64,000 nt of DNA from Membranipora membranacea. Taxonomy: Eukaryota; Bryozoa; Gymnolaemata; Cheilostomatida; Membraniporidae. A program made the translations under genes and the position numbers. Under the pieces are notes generated by a model that saw nothing but the letters and a program-made list of their open reading frames with translations, did not search any database and was not told the origin of the DNA. The stretch covers positions 2,480,001 through 2,544,000 of the forward strand of contig OU612075.1 in the NCBI GenBank assembly GCA_914767715.1. The letters are read 5' to 3'. Below, in pieces: positions 1 through 12,432 of this stretch (position 1 is its first letter; each line of letters starts with the position of its first letter).

Positions 1-534
1 TACGGACTCTACAACCGTGGATACAACGGCTACAACAAGGGATACGGACTCTACAACCGCGGATACGGATACGGACGTCGTGCTGCTTACCCAGCCAAGA
101 AGGTCGTTGCCAGCGGAAGCTACAGCGTTGAGTACACCAACAAGTACGGACAGGACAAGTCTGCCAGCCACTCCTACGAGGTCACCAGAACCGTCGGAGC
201 TTACAACCGCGGATACGGATATGGAGCTTACAACCGCGGATACGGACGTCGCACCGCCGGATACGGATATAACCGCAAGAGCTGTAAGTAGATTTAGTAT
301 TACCAGGTACTGTAATGTCTAATAAATTGCGCATTAAAATTAGAAAACTCAGCTATAACCTTGACAGTGTGTTAGCTTTCTCCAGTAAAAACCAAAATGT
401 CTAGTCTTCTTGCACATATTTATTATTCCTGATGCGAGGAAACTGTTACTTGGTCTGTTTCTGGCCTGAATAATCTTATTATTTACTACAATCATTGATT
501 TTTACTATTTTTATTTGCAGACGGACTTTATTAG
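1..534 (+). CDS. Tyr/Gly-rich secreted structural protein, copy A (5' partial)
   Basis: The 5' part lies off the left edge. Coding exons seen are 1..283 (frame 1 from base 1) and 521..534. The long exon encodes GY repeats (YGLYNRGY, YNKGYGLY), a central module with SVEYTNKYGQ and SHSYEVTRTV, then RRTAGYGYNRKS. The reading frame appears to stop at 289-291, but GTAAGT at 284-289 is a perfect splice donor. The acceptor TTTGCAG before 521 joins it to a 14-base coding tail, giving C-terminal -YGLY and TAG at 532-534. AATAAA lies at 669-674. The family is unnamed to me: a cysteine-free, tyrosine-rich secreted protein, perhaps a cross-linked or extracellular matrix component (inference from composition). 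Copy A differs from the others near the C terminus, with an extra GAYNRGYG and one lost GYGRR unit. Confidence 0.85.
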
Positions 535-668
535 GCCCTAACACTGATCTCACAACACGGTGATGGTACAGCTTATTGACACCGAAGATTCCTAAGAGAT
601 TAATTCAAATATTTATGTTATGAGTTCTTCTTTGCAAAATCTTTTGTGACTTTTTCTTGTTTTTATTC

Positions 669-674
669 AATAAA
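669..674 (+). terminator. Poly(A) signal of copy A
   Basis: AATAAA about 135 bases after the stop codon of the last exon. Paralogues C, B, D and E carry the same hexamer at a similar distance. Confidence 0.7.
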
Positions 675-3600
675 TTTACTATCAATCCTCTATCCTGAAT
701 GCTCATTCTCTAAAAGATCAAAATCAAGACCTTCTTGCTGTAGGGCAGGCTGTGCAATATAAAATGTGCGTTTTGTGGAATTGTCACAAAACTCAGATCT
801 TGGATACTCCAAATAATGGCTCATATTAAAGAGAAAATCTGATCTAGTAATCTAACGGAAAAATTTGACTGAAAATCTGCAGTGTTAATGCACTTTCAAT
901 ACTTACTCCACTGAAGATATAGTAGTACTGGGATATTATTACATTTATCATAAAGATTTTGATAGCTGTGTTTTTGGGGTTGCTATCCTCCTGCTCCCAA
1001 ATCAAAACAGCTCAGAAACACAATCTTAACTTTCGGGATATCGAACTGAACCATCCTGCTAGACTTGATAGATACATAATAAGCACACATTTTTTTCATC
1101 TCATGGTCTTGCAAATCTTAGCAAAACTTAGCATTGGTGGCTGTGTTGATTTAAAGTAGAAGACAACACTAAATACGTATCAAGATACAATTAACCTTCA
1201 CCAGTAGGCAACATACTCAAGACTGAGATGACTGTTTATATATTAAGATCGACACAACAAAAGATAACTGCCTCGATTCTAGAGAAAAAAATTTTATACA
1301 TCATTTTTTCCAATAATATATTATTTATTTGGAGAGTACGGGTATTTGTGTTGCTGAAACAAAATGGTGGAAGAAAGTTTGTTATTGAAATAATTCAAAT
1401 TTTCAAATTTCACCTATATTTATAACATCCTAATTTAGAAGGAGTACATCGTTACGCATCGAATATCAAAAAATAACTTTTGTGGTTACTGTCTAAAAGC
1501 ACTTGTTTGAAGGCTTCCAGTTTGTGTTACATATGCACTAACTGAAGCTGTGATTCAATCTACACTGTTTCTCAACTGATTTCCAGGCTCAGCGTGTTGC
1601 AGTTTTAAAGCTATAGTTGCGCCTCCCCATACTTGGTATCATATTGAAGGTCTCAGTCTAATTAAGAGCACCATGGCAACCTTTCAAATAGCCTATGGAC
1701 ACAGTTGAACCCATTAGCTTCATTAAAATGAAAGTCTTCTCAACTTTTCTTAACCACAAAGGTTGACTCATCTTTTTCTCTCCAGAACATATAAATAGGT
1801 GTGAAAAATAAATGCTCAAATTTCAATTCATGGTGCCCTGAAGTTGGGGAAAATCTTTGAGAAATATGTATGTTTGTAATGATAATTGGCATTTGAATCG
1901 CCATATTCTTTTATATCCAAGCAAATATCACAATCTCCAAAGCGCTACTATAGCTTTAGGTTTTTAAACATTGCAAGGGTCGCTGGCATTTGATCATTAA
2001 CCACTTCAAAGCAAAGGTCAAGGTCTGTTCTGCCCTCTGCGGGTAAAACTCGATATCACGAATTTCAAGATTTATGGTTGAAATAAGAAAATTATCAAAA
2101 ACAGCTATTAATAATTTAACCATGTGAAGTTATATTTATGATAACAATTGTTTGATGATCAATCATTCCAATGGACAAAAGAAATTAATTGAGAATTATT
2201 TGTGAAAGAAATTATTCAAAATTAAAAATGTGACACATTGCAATCGAAATTTTGTGATAACAAGTTTTACTCGAAGAGGGCAGTGTATTTGAAATTCCGG
2301 CCTCAGTTCAACTTTGGCATGAAAAACTCAATTGAAAATGTATCCATGCATGATAAGTAAAAACTCAATGTCTAAGGCAGTACCATGTTAGTTAAAGTAT
2401 TATTATCAAACGGACCCTCTGAGTAAATATACTAAAATTAAAATAAATAATTAAAATCCATCAATAAAAAGCTTTAAAGACATCACATCTTAATCACATT
2501 CAAAGAATATTATGATCCTTTTTCTTTCCAGTTAAATTTGTAACTTCCGCATTTATTGGTCCTTGAAAGAGAGCAGGTGTTCCATTTGGGCATATGAGAC
2601 TTTTTTATGTTTTTAGGACTCCAATGGAGCCAGGGTAAATTATTATTCTGATCACATGATATACTATTGCATGTTTATCTCTGAATGGTAGAGCGTGAAT
2701 TAATTCACATAGCTTCAGTACCACCAGATGGAATTAGGTGTGACGACCCAAGGTCATTTTCGAGAAGTTGGAATACATAAGGTTCTCTGACTAAACTGGC
2801 ACCGACGATCAGTCATACACCTCCTAATATTGTAATTTCGATGTCAGTTTTATTTCTAAAACATGCGAGACTATTTAATCAAGTTTTTTTAAATTGTTGC
2901 CAAAAACGACAATGTTTCAGAGCATTTTTTAAGTATTTTATTATGTACATCAATTTTTGAAGAACGAGTATCGGACCTTTTTAGCAATTTATTTCTTAAC
3001 CACATGTGGCAGAAACAGAATACAATACATATACATATATTGCCCTATCACCCTATAAACTCCAGGTTAAAATATCATTGAGAGGGAGGGGCGTCTTGTG
3101 AATATGCCTAATCAACTAGCCTGTGGTGGCCAAATTCCCACAGATTGCTGTAGCGGTCAATGCCAATGCTTGTATCGTAATAGCACAATCTAACTAAACT
3201 CACAACTTGTCACGTATTTATCATCATTGCGACCAATTGCAATATTTGTGCTTTTTTTAAAGTTTTGAGAGATTTCTAAAAGGGTATTTTATGAATCGTT
3301 GAATTTCTCAAACTGCTATGATACTTCCATCATATGACCTGTTCATGCTATTGTTCTTCTTACAATTTAATAAAAGACTGGCCCCAATGAAGCTTGCAAC
3401 CATTTCTCAGCCATAGTCAGTGAAACTTTGCTCTTTACCCATTTCTTTTTTGAGATAATAAACCTCATTCAACATGAAATGAAATCTTTCCAACCCAACC
3501 GCCTCTCCTTCCCCATCTCCTTTATTTCTGTGATTGTTTGTACAAAATATATTTTATGCATCCTCCTGCAGCATCTTAGCCAAATGGGGTGATTTCATTC

Positions 3601-3741
3601 TTGAGCTCCCATTCTGAACTAAGCAATCCAAGGTTCATTAAAATACGCCTGATGCCCAGTTTCAAACATGCTCAACTTCAATATTACCAAGGCGTTGTTT
3701 GTGGATGGAAACTACCGTTCTGAATGTGGTGTGATAACAGA
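675..3741. other. Shared 3' flanks of copies A and B, no gene
   Basis: This AT-rich spacer lies between the convergent genes A and B. Its left part (to about 900) is recognisably similar to the reverse complement of 18.7-18.98 kb, downstream of copy E. Its right part (from about 2.16 kb) is similar to the flank of copy D (8.85-9.75 kb) and, reversed, to 17.3-18.3 kb downstream of copy C. Compared with the D flank it has two extra blocks, at about 2.33-2.47 and 2.53-3.07 kb. Short open frames at 959-1159 and 1228-1425 show no protein-like features. Confidence 0.6.
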
Positions 3742-3747
3742 TTTATT
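3742..3747 (-). terminator. Poly(A) signal of copy B
   Basis: AATAAA on the minus strand (TTTATT on plus), about 130 bases after the spliced stop codon of copy B. Confidence 0.7.
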
Positions 3748-3878
3748 GAACAAAAACCAAGAAAAAATCACAAAGTTTCTCAAAAAGAGCGTAATATGAT
3801 CATAGGTGAAATCTTTGGCGTCAACAAGTAGTTATTATCTTCCAACGGGGTAATTCATGACTAGCTTCTGTGTTAAGT

Positions 3879-4826
3879 CTAATAAAGTCCGTCTGTAATG
3901 AGAAAAAGTTTAATTCATGACCTTGACAAATGATAAAATGGATACATAATAAGGGAAGAGTGCTGCTAAGCCGAATAATTAGAAGCATGGCTAGGTAATT
4001 TGACAACATTAGCATCAATTTATTATCAATTTAATGACTCAATTTGTCATCATCAAGTCATAAGAAAAGTTACTTGACTTAACCTCCGACTTGGTTGTGG
4101 TAAGTACACCCTCTTGGCAGTTTACTGCAAGCATATCTCTTTGAGCACAATGTAGATGTTCATTTACTTACAGCTCTTGCGGTTATATCCGTATCCGGTG
4201 GCACGGCGTCCATATCCGTATCCGGCAGTGCGACGTCCATATCCGTATCCGCGGTTGTAAGCTCCGACGGTTCTGGTGACCTCGTAGGAGTGGCTGGCAG
4301 ACTTGGCTTGACCGTACTTGTTGGTGTACTCGACGCTGTAGCTTCCGCTGGCAACGACCTTCTTGGCAGCAACACGACGTCCGTATCCGTATCCGCGGTT
4401 GTAGAGTCCGTATCCCTTGTTGTATCCGTTGTATCCACGGTTGTAGAGTCCATATCCCTTGTTGTATCCGTTGTTGTATCCGTATCCGCGGTTGTAAACT
4501 CCGTAGGCGGACTTGGTGACCTCGTAGGAGGCGCTGCTGGAGCTGCTGTCGTAACTGAAACAAAAGGTCAATACTTAGCCTTACCCTTTTTAAAGTAATG
4601 AGTTGTCTTCCCACAATCAAAGTAAGATGGCAGCCATAGGTTAATCAATTAAAATAATGATAAGCTTGACTTTTTTCCGAAATAATGATAAAGATAACAT
4701 TAAATGCAATGGGATCTTCTCGCAAACAAAACTTCACATCATTCTGTGAGAGAGTGCAAATAAGCGGACTTACCCGGCAGCAGCGGCGATGGCAATGATT
4801 GCGGCGAGAGCGATGACACACTTCAT
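3879..4826 (-). CDS. Tyr/Gly-rich secreted structural protein, copy B
   Basis: Coding exons on the minus strand are 4774..4826 (signal peptide, MKCVIALAAIIAIAAAA), 4172..4554 (main exon) and 3879..3892 (14 bases: end of a Tyr codon, GLY codons, TAG). They total 450 bases, or 149 residues. A leader exon at about 5168-5199 precedes an intron ending just before 4834. Junctions are GG^GTAAGT, TTTCAG^TTACGAC, AGCT^GTAAGT and ATTACAG^ACGG. The mature protein has an S-rich start, YEVTKSAYG, GY repeats, a central SVEYTNKYGQ / SHSYEVTRT module and GYGRR repeats, ending -RKSYGLY. It lacks the YP dipeptide after the first RR that C and D have, hence two residues fewer. It is convergent with copy A. Role unknown; secretion is well supported, structural use is inferred. 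Confidence 0.88.
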
Positions 4827-5198
4827 GATTTTGGCTGTAAATAAAACAATAATAAACAATTGAATGGTGAGAACTATGAGCTGTAGATACAGGTAAGTAA
4901 CCTATCGATTGACTTTGTTTTCCACTGGATGTCTTATGCATAGATTAAATTTTCTTCCTTTAAATAAATTCATTGAAATTAAATTCAATTTATCAATTAA
5001 TACTAATCAAATAACTGTATTGAAGTGTTGAAAAAATAGAAAGAAGACTTTTTTTCAACAATTTCATTAATTTTTAATATACGATATATAGTTCTTTTAA
5101 ATTTTTAATTTTTTTCAATTTTAAATCTTTTAAATATAATTTTAGTTTCCACAATTTCTCAACTCACTTGATGTTTCTCTGCAGGTTAAAGTCAGGAA

Positions 5199-5230
5199 TG
5201 GTTTTCTCTTGCTCTCCTCATCCTTTTATA
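5199..5230 (-). promoter_or_regulatory. Core promoter of copy B
   Basis: TATAAAAG occupies 5223-5230 (minus). The predicted start A at 5199, in CCATTCC, lies 31 bases downstream. The leader exon runs to the donor AA^GTGAGT at 5168. The same arrangement and spacing is present at copies C, D and E. Confidence 0.75.
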
Positions 5231-6403
5231 TTGGAACAGCTGCCATTATCACCATGGCAACAAGTTCATTACCCTGACAACAACTTGCTAATTTTCCCTT
5301 ACACCGATTCTAGACAAAATCCGTTGCTAGCATTCTATAATTACTAGTTCTAAAGATTGCTAAACTTATTTGGCATCCTTTAAGTGACAATTCTTTTTTG
5401 CTGTATCACGCTGAGAAATATCCTCAAGGGAAAAATAACAAAATAAAGTATCTTTGGAGATCATTGATAGATGGTGTTAATAATTACCTCTGTCAGGAGA
5501 TTATGTAATATCCCATTTATTCTTGGATCTGAAATCACGAGGTTATCCTCTGGTAATAATAATTATTTGTAATGAAATATGTACAAATACTGCTGATTCA
5601 TGGTCCAAATTTAACAAAAAACAATAAATTTAAACCCACACATCATTCCCAATTTCTTGGATATTGAAGTTAACGTCCAATAGTATATAAGCATTGTTCA
5701 ATAAAAGTTGGTGTGCCTAGCTGAAGCAGGACTGGAAATAATTGAAAGAAAAAATTATATATGTTAATCATTGCATTGTTGACAGCGCATTTAATTCACT
5801 GTGCACTATCCAAAGACCATCGCATGTAATAGTCAGGCAGTTATTTATGATAAAGTTTTGTCAGCAGATTTTCATGGTAAAAAGATTCAAAGCTCTACTT
5901 GACATGAATTATGGATGGTGGAAACAGTGCCTCTCATGACAGAAGGTAACTCCCATTCTTTTCATTATGATGTCACGTCTCCAGGAAGTGCAATACAAAA
6001 AAACAAGCACATTCAGAAGACTATGACATCATAATGCAGAGTTTGCCTACCCTCATCAGTCACAAAATGTCACTCTATAGATAAAAAAAGTTGAGCACGG
6101 TTATTAGGGAGGAGAGGGGAAAGACTATCAGAGTTAAATACCACATCTTTTGTGTATGTTGTGAGATCTTTTAACAGTGAAAAACAGATCAATAAAAGAT
6201 GTTCATCTTTCTTTTCTATGGCCATTCACTTTATCACTAATCTGTGGAATGTCTTTATGAGATACGCAATAATGGCAAAATAAAAAACATCATTATATCT
6301 CTCCTCTCAAAACTTTTGATTTAAAGTCTGCCAATTGACAAATCATTTGCTCAGTAGATGAGATGGCTCAACAAAAAACAATATGATAGATGCGCTGATT
6401 TTA
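5231..6403. other. 5' flank of copy B, no gene
   Basis: This AT-rich upstream flank is almost identical to 11.25-12.48 kb (upstream of D) and is similar, in reverse, to 13.55-14.16 kb (upstream of C). It ends at GATTTTA (6397-6403), the left target-site repeat of the retroelement that follows. Short open frames such as 5742-5939 are repeated in the D flank but show no protein signature. Confidence 0.6.
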
Positions 6404-8320
6404 TATTTATTTGTTTAAAGAGGTTTTCTAGAAATTTTACAGATAACAGAGTAGTTAAAAAGTAACTTGTTGACCTCTACACACAGTTAAATACACACCA
6501 AAAAAAGGGGTTATTTATACATAAATAAATGACGATGTTCTAGAAATGGGAAAGTAAGTAAGTTATATATGGCTTTATAGAAATAGAAAATGATATATAT
6601 ATATATAAAATTATTGTTCTTGTGACAATTCTTATAAAAAGTATTAGTTAAAAGATAGTAGGCTGTCAGCTGTTTTGCATTTCAGTCAGAAATTGTGCAG
6701 CAGATTTAAGAGAGCTGTTTTGCCAAAATGTGTCCTAAAAGTTTTATTACTGAACATTTACTTCTAAGGGAGCGTTGGTGTTTATTGGACTTTTGCACCA
6801 GGCGAATAATATGCTTTGATGCTTTATTTTTGAATAATTTTTTATGTGTAAATTTGTGAAATAGGTAATGTCTTCTACTTTTTAGGGTGGGTAAATTTAA
6901 GAGTGATCTACCAGTTGTGACAGAAAAATTTTTAGGTGCAGATATTATGATTCTAATTGCTTTATTCTGAACTTTTTCAATTGTATCGGATGTTCTTTGA
7001 GTGCCTTCTAGGTAGATAGATGAGCAGTATTCTAGGATAGGTCTGACGAGAATTTTGTATGTCCTTAAGGATTCCTCAACATTCATGTATTTTCTCAGTT
7101 TTGAGAGTAGGTATACTACTTTGTTTGCTTTGGTTGCCGTTTCATTGGCATGGATGTGGAAAGATAAATCAGTATCCAGGGTAACCCCTAGTACATTGAT
7201 AGAGAGTTTTGTCTCAATTTTGAGTTTTGAAAATTGATGTGGTAAAAGTTTTTAATGTTTCTGTTGGAAAATATGCACAATTGTGTTTTCTCAATGTTGA
7301 GTCTCAGTAAGTGGCTATGATACCAATCTGATGCCTTCTTTAGCAGAGTATTGGACTCCACTAGTACTTCATCTATGCTTGTGGCTGTACAGTAGATTAG
7401 CGCATCATCTGCATAAGCGAATGAATTGTCAAATGTTGCTAGCAATCCATTGATGGCTAAGTTAAAGAGGATAGGACCCAGAATTGAGCCTTGAGGTACC
7501 CCACAGGTGATTGCTTGTGAATTAGATCGTGACAACCCCACTTTCATTACTTGGGATCGGTTTTGAAGATATGATCGAAGTAGTGCTATTGCAGAACTGG
7601 AGAATTGTTTTTTATCCTGTATGTATAGAAGAAGTTTGTGATTGATTGTATCAAAAGCTTTTCGGACATCAAGGGATAAGGCTCCAATGTAACATGGAGT
7701 GGATTGGTCAAGTTTAGTTTTCCATTGTTGCAGCACAGATAGCAACATTTGCTCGGTTGAATGATTCTGACGAAATCCGAATTGTTGGTCTGAAAATAGG
7801 TTGTGTTTCTCTATGTAAGACATCATCTGATTTTTCATGTCATGTTCAAATATCTTTGACAGAATTGGAAGCGAGGATATTGGTCGATAATTTGATGGGT
7901 CACATTTTTTACCCTTTTTATGAATTGGCGTGACAAGGGCAGATTTAAAGCAGTCAGGGGAGATTGATTTATGATAGCATTCATTGACCAGAATGGATAG
8001 CGAGTAGGCAATTAAGTCAACTATTATTTTATAAATCATTGCTGGTATGCCACTTAGACCACCGCGCTTGTCTGAGTTGAGTGAATTTATGAGCAAAGTA
8101 ATTGTTTTACTAGTGATTGGACTGAAAGAGAATTTGAAATAATTTGTTTCTGTAGGGAAATGCGGGAAATTTGCCGGATTGAATTCGGAGCGCCCAGCAA
8201 CGTTTATGAAGAAATCATTTAAGGCGCAGGCAATATCTTTTTCATCTGTATGTTCCTCACTTTTGTATTCCAGGCACTCTATAGATGTATGGGATTTCTG
8301 TTTCTTGGTTATGGATTTTA
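6404..8320 (-). mobile_element. 5'-truncated non-LTR retrotransposon (jockey/CR1-like) with frameshift
   Basis: On the minus strand an open frame from about 8318 to 7188 encodes a reverse transcriptase. Visible motifs are NDFFINVAG, NYRPISSLPILSKIFE, QQFGFRQNHSTEQ, LDVRKAFDTINHKLL, GVPQGSILGPILF and the catalytic FAYADD. Near 7236 a one-base shift moves coding into another frame, which continues to a stop at 6706 (LRTYKILVRPILEYCSSIYL region), followed by about 300 bases of 3' tail. The endonuclease part is missing, so the copy is 5'-truncated and dead. GATTTTA flanks it at 6397-6403 and 8314-8320. The D unit has an uninterrupted single GATTTTA at 12480-12486, which proves the insertion. The clade is inferred from motif style only. 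Confidence 0.88.
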
Positions 8321-8718
8321 ATTGACTGACACTCTAAATCACCTATACACCTAAACAATAAAAAACAAGTTAAGAATTACTCAAGTATAATGAATTACCC
8401 TATTGATTTTAATAAAAGCAAATTATGATATTTTTGAATTTCCTTTATTGGAGCGGTAGATGTGAATTTTAACAATGTTTGATCAAGGAGTAACAGGTTT
8501 TATGATTAGCAGAATGAGAATTAAGAGAATATCAAAGTTTAAAACCCTGAACTGGCTCTTTTGGTAAAACTATAGGTAGGATTTGTCCTACACTCATATC
8601 AAATAACAAGTTTATAATAATAATGGCAATAATGTTTGGGCAACATTGATCATAGCATGCTAAGACTGAAACTCCAGCAGTTCACTCAGATAAATTCAAT
8701 GAATAAGGCAATTTATAA
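8321..8718. other. Right part of duplication unit 1, no gene
   Basis: This AT-rich sequence is repeated almost exactly at 12.49-12.88 kb. It continues the unit after the retroelement insertion. I see no coding signal. Confidence 0.55.
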
Positions 8719-8850
8719 AAAATCATTTCTATTCATAGTCTCAATATCCTGTGATACTGTGAGAGAAACCTCGATGTTGCTTGGGGTTTTTTTTGTTTCC
8801 GGGATCACTACGGGTCTATCGGATTAGATCCTGATGGGGCACAAGAGCGT
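8719..8850 (-). repeat. SINE family 2 fragment cut by a duplication junction
   Basis: It matches the tail half of the complete SINE at 12.88-13.10 kb, including GATCCTGATGGGGCACAAGAGCG. At about 8850 it jumps to sequence that also begins at about 2163. The tRNA-like head is missing, so the tandem-duplication breakpoint lies inside the SINE. Confidence 0.75.
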
Positions 8851-9754
8851 TCATTCCAATGGACAAAAGAAATTAATTGAGAATTATTTGTGAAAGAAAT
8901 TATTCATAATTATAAATGTGACACATTGCAATCGAAATTTTGTGATAACAAGTTTTACTCGAAGAGGGCAGTGTATTTGAAATTCCGGCCTCAGTTCAAC
9001 AATTTGGCATAAAAAAACTCTTTGAAGACATCACATCTTAATCACATTCAAAGAATATTATGATCCTTTTTCTTTCCAGTTAAAATATCATTGAGAGGGA
9101 GGGACGTCTTGTGAATATGCCTAATCAACTAGCCTGTGGTGGCCAAATTCCCACAGATTGCTGTAGCGGACAATGCCAATGGTTGTATCGTAATAGCACA
9201 ATCTAACTAAACTCACAACTTGTCACGTATTTATCATCATTGCGACCAATTGCAATATTTGTGTTTTTTTTAAAGCTTTGAGAGATTTCTAAAAGAGCAT
9301 TTTATGAATCGTTGAATTTCTCAAACTGCTATGATACTTCCATCATATGACCCGTTCATGCTATTGTTCTTCATACAATTTAATAAAAGACAGGCCCCAC
9401 TGAAGCTTGCAACCATTTCTCAGCCATAGTCAGTGAAACTTTGCTCTTAACCCATTTCTTTTTTGAGATAATAAACCTCATTCAACATGAAATGAAATCT
9501 CGCCAACCCAACCGCCTCTCCTTCCCCATCTCCTTTATTTCTGTGATTGTTTGTACAAAATATATTTTATGCATCCTCCTGCATTATCTTAGCCAAATGG
9601 GGTGATTTCATTCTTGAGCTTCCAATCTGAACTAAGCAATCCAAGGTTCATTAAAATACGCCTGATGCCCAGTTTCAAAGATGCACAACTTCAATATTAC
9701 CAAGGGGTTGTTTGTGGATGGAAACTACTGTTCTGAATGTGGGGTGATAACAGA
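8851..9754. other. 3' flank of copy D (second duplication unit), no gene
   Basis: Near-identical to the copy B flank from about 2163, but lacking about 130 and 530 bases that are present in the B flank. The larger gap is bounded by CCAGTTAAA / CCAGGTTAAA in the longer copy, as expected for a deletion at short homology. No gene seen. Confidence 0.6.
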
Positions 9755-9760
9755 TTTATT
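9755..9760 (-). terminator. Poly(A) signal of copy D
   Basis: Minus-strand AATAAA, in the same position relative to the last exon as in copy B. Confidence 0.7.
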
Positions 9761-9891
9761 GAACAAAAACCAAGAAAAAATCACAAAATTTCTCAAAAAG
9801 AGCGTAATATGATCATAGGTGAAATCTCTGGCGTCAACAAGTAGTTATTATCTTCCAATGGGGTTATTCATGACTAGCTTCTGTGTTAAGT

Positions 9892-10844
9892 CTAATAAAG
9901 TCCGTCTGTAATGAGAAAAAGTTTAATTCATGACCTTGACAAATGATAAAATGGATACGTAATAAGGGAAGAGTGCTGCTAAGCCGAATAATTAGAAGAA
10001 TGGCTAGGTAAATTTACAACATTAGCATCAATTTATTATCAATTTAATAACTCAATTTGTCATCATCAAGTCATAAGAAAAGTTACTTGACTTAACCTCC
10101 AACTTGGTTGTGGTAAGTACACCCTCTTGGCAGTTTACTGCAAGCATATCTCTTTGAGCACAATGTAGATGTTCATTTACTTACAGCTCTTGCGGTTATA
10201 TCCGTATCCGGTGGCACGGCGTCCATATCCGTATCCGGCAGTGCGACGTCCATATCCGTAACCACGGTTGTAAGCTCCGACAGTTCTGGTGACCTCGTAG
10301 GAGTGGCTGGCAGACTTGGCTTGACCGTACTTGTTGGTGTACTCAACGCTGTAGCTTCCGCTGGCAACGACCTTCTTGGCTGGGTAAGCAGCACGACGTC
10401 CGTATCCGTATCCGCGGTTGTAGAGTCCGTATCCCTTGTTGTAGCCGTTGTATCCACGATTGTAGAGTCCGTATCCCTTGTTGTATCCGTTGTTGTATCC
10501 GTATCCGCGGTTGTAAATTCCGTAGGCGGACTTGGTGACCTCATAGGAGGCGCTGCTGGAGCTGCTGTCGTAACTGAAACAAAAGGTCAATACTTAGCCT
10601 TGCCCTTTTTAAGGTAATGAGTTGTCTTCACACAATCAAAGTAAGATGGCAGCCACAGGTTAATCAAATAAATGATGATAAGCTTGACTTTTTTCCGAAA
10701 TAATGATAAAGATAACATTAAATTCAATGGGATCTTCTAGCAAACAAAACTTCACATCATTCTGTGAGAGAGTGCAAATAAGCGGACTTACCCGGCAGCG
10801 GCGGCGATGGCAATGATGGCGGCGAGAGCGATGACACACTTCAT
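9892..10844 (-). CDS. Tyr/Gly-rich secreted structural protein, copy D
   Basis: Coding exons on the minus strand are 10792..10844 (signal peptide), 10185..10573 (main exon) and 9892..9905 (14 bases, -YGLY and TAG). They total 456 bases, or 151 residues. The leader exon is about 11188-11219. It is a close duplicate of copy B, identical in splice sites and nearly so in flanks. It differs by the YP pair after the first GRR, a few substitutions such as GIYNRG for GVYNRG, and an altered codon in the second EVTRTV region. No disabling change is visible. Tyrosine, glycine, asparagine and arginine dominate, and the mature protein has no cysteine when spliced as proposed. An extracellular, possibly tyrosine-cross-linked role is inferred only from composition. 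Confidence 0.88.
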
Positions 10845-11218
10845 GATTTTGGCTGTAAATAAAACAATAATAAACAATTGAATGGTGAGAACTATATGTT
10901 GTAGATACAGGCAGGTAACCTATCAATGGACTTTGTTTTCCACTGGATGTCTTATGCATAGATTAAATTTTCTTCCTTTAAATAAATTCACTGAAATTAA
11001 ATTCAATTTTTCAATTTATACTAATCAAATAACTGTATTGAAGTGTTGAAAAATAGAAAGAAGACTTTTTTTTCAACAATTTCATTAATATATAATATAT
11101 AATATATAGTTCTTTTAAATGTTTAATATTTTTAAATTTAAAATTTTTAAAAATATAATATTATAAAACTTTAACATGCCTACTCACTTGATGTTTCTCT
11201 GCAGGTTAAGGTCAGGAA

Positions 11219-11250
11219 TGATTTTCTCTTGCTCTCCTCATCCTTTTATA
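11219..11250 (-). promoter_or_regulatory. Core promoter of copy D
   Basis: TATAAAAG is at 11243-11250 (minus), 31 bases before a TCATTCC start motif (A at 11219). The leader exon ends at the donor at 11188. Confidence 0.75.
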
Positions 11251-12369
11251 CTGCAGCTGCCATTATCACTCTGACAACAAGTTCATTACCATGACAACAC
11301 CTTGTTAATTTTCCCTTACACCGATTCTTGACAAAATCCGTTGCTAGCATTCTATAATTACTAGTTCTAAAGTTTGCAAAACTTATTTGGCATCCTTTAA
11401 GTGATAATTCTTTTTTGCTGTATCACGCTGAGAAATATCCTCAAGGGAAAAATAACAAAATAAAGTATCCTTGGAGATCATTGATAGATGGTGTTAATAA
11501 TTACCTCTGTCAGGAGATTATGTAATATCCCATTATTCTTGGATCTGAAATCACGAGGTTATCCTCTGGTAATAATAATTATTTGTAATGAAATATGTAC
11601 AAATACTGCTGATTCATGGTCCAAATTTGGCAAAAAACAATAAATTTAAACCCACACATCATTCCCAATTTCTTGGATATTGAAGTTAACGTCCAATAGT
11701 ATATAAGCATTGTTCAATAAAAGTTGGTGTGCCTAGCTGAAGCAGGACTGGAAATAATTGAAAGAAAAATTTATATATGTTAATCATTGCATTGTTGACA
11801 GCGCATTGAATTCACTGTGCACTATCCAAAGACCATTGCATGTAATAGTAAGGCAGTTACTTATGATAAAGTTTTGTCAGCAGATTTTCATGGTAAAAAG
11901 ATTCAAAGCTCTACTTGACCTGAATTATGGATGGTGGAAACAGTGCCTCTCATGACGGAAGGTAACTCCCATTCTCTTCATTATGATGTCACGTCTCCAG
12001 GAAGTGCAATACAAAAAGACAAGCACATTCAGAAGACTATGACATCATAATGCAGAGTTTGCCTACCCTCATCAGTCACAAAATGTCACTCTATAGATAG
12101 AAAAAGTTGAGCACGGTTATTAGGGAGGGGAGGGGAGGGTAAAGGCTATCAGAGTTAAATACCACATATTTTTTGTATGTTGTGAGATCTTCTAACAGTG
12201 AAAAATAGATCAATAAAAGATGTTCATCTTTCTTTTCTATGGCCATTCGCTTTATCACTAATCTGTGGAACGTATTTATGAGTTACGCAATAGTGGCAAA
12301 ATAAAAAGCATCATAATATCTCTCCTCTCAAAACTTTTGATTTAAAGTCTGCCAATTGACAAATCATTC
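11251..12369. other. 5' flank of copy D, no gene
   Basis: Near-identical to 5.23-6.37 kb upstream of copy B. No gene signal; the short open frame at 11758-11955 is the duplicate of one in the B flank. Confidence 0.6.
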
Positions 12370-12432
12370 TCTCGCCCGGGGGGGGGGAGGGGCCGTCGGA
12401 CGAGGGGCAAAAGTCTGGGGGGCTCAGACTAG
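12370..12432. repeat. GC-rich dispersed repeat, copy 1
   Basis: A block of about 63 bases with a G run, GGGCCGTCGGACGAGGGGC and GGGGCTCAGACTAG. It interrupts the D unit; unit 1 reads straight across the same point near 6350. Related blocks occur at 47.80 kb (reversed) and 62.05 kb. Confidence 0.65.

Noticed and set aside
284-291. C terminus -SCK with a stop at the end of the main exon
   Set aside because: The bases are a perfect GTAAGT donor in all copies, and the downstream exon is conserved.
4160-4620. Long extra frames on both strands over the Tyr/Gly-rich exons (Thr/Asp-rich, Gln/Arg-rich and Val/Ser-rich)
   Set aside because: They recur at every copy (also 10.2-10.6, 14.8-15.3 and 19.3-19.8 kb) because a codon-repetitive exon stays open in several frames. 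Only the GY frame has the signal-peptide exon and consistent splice phases.
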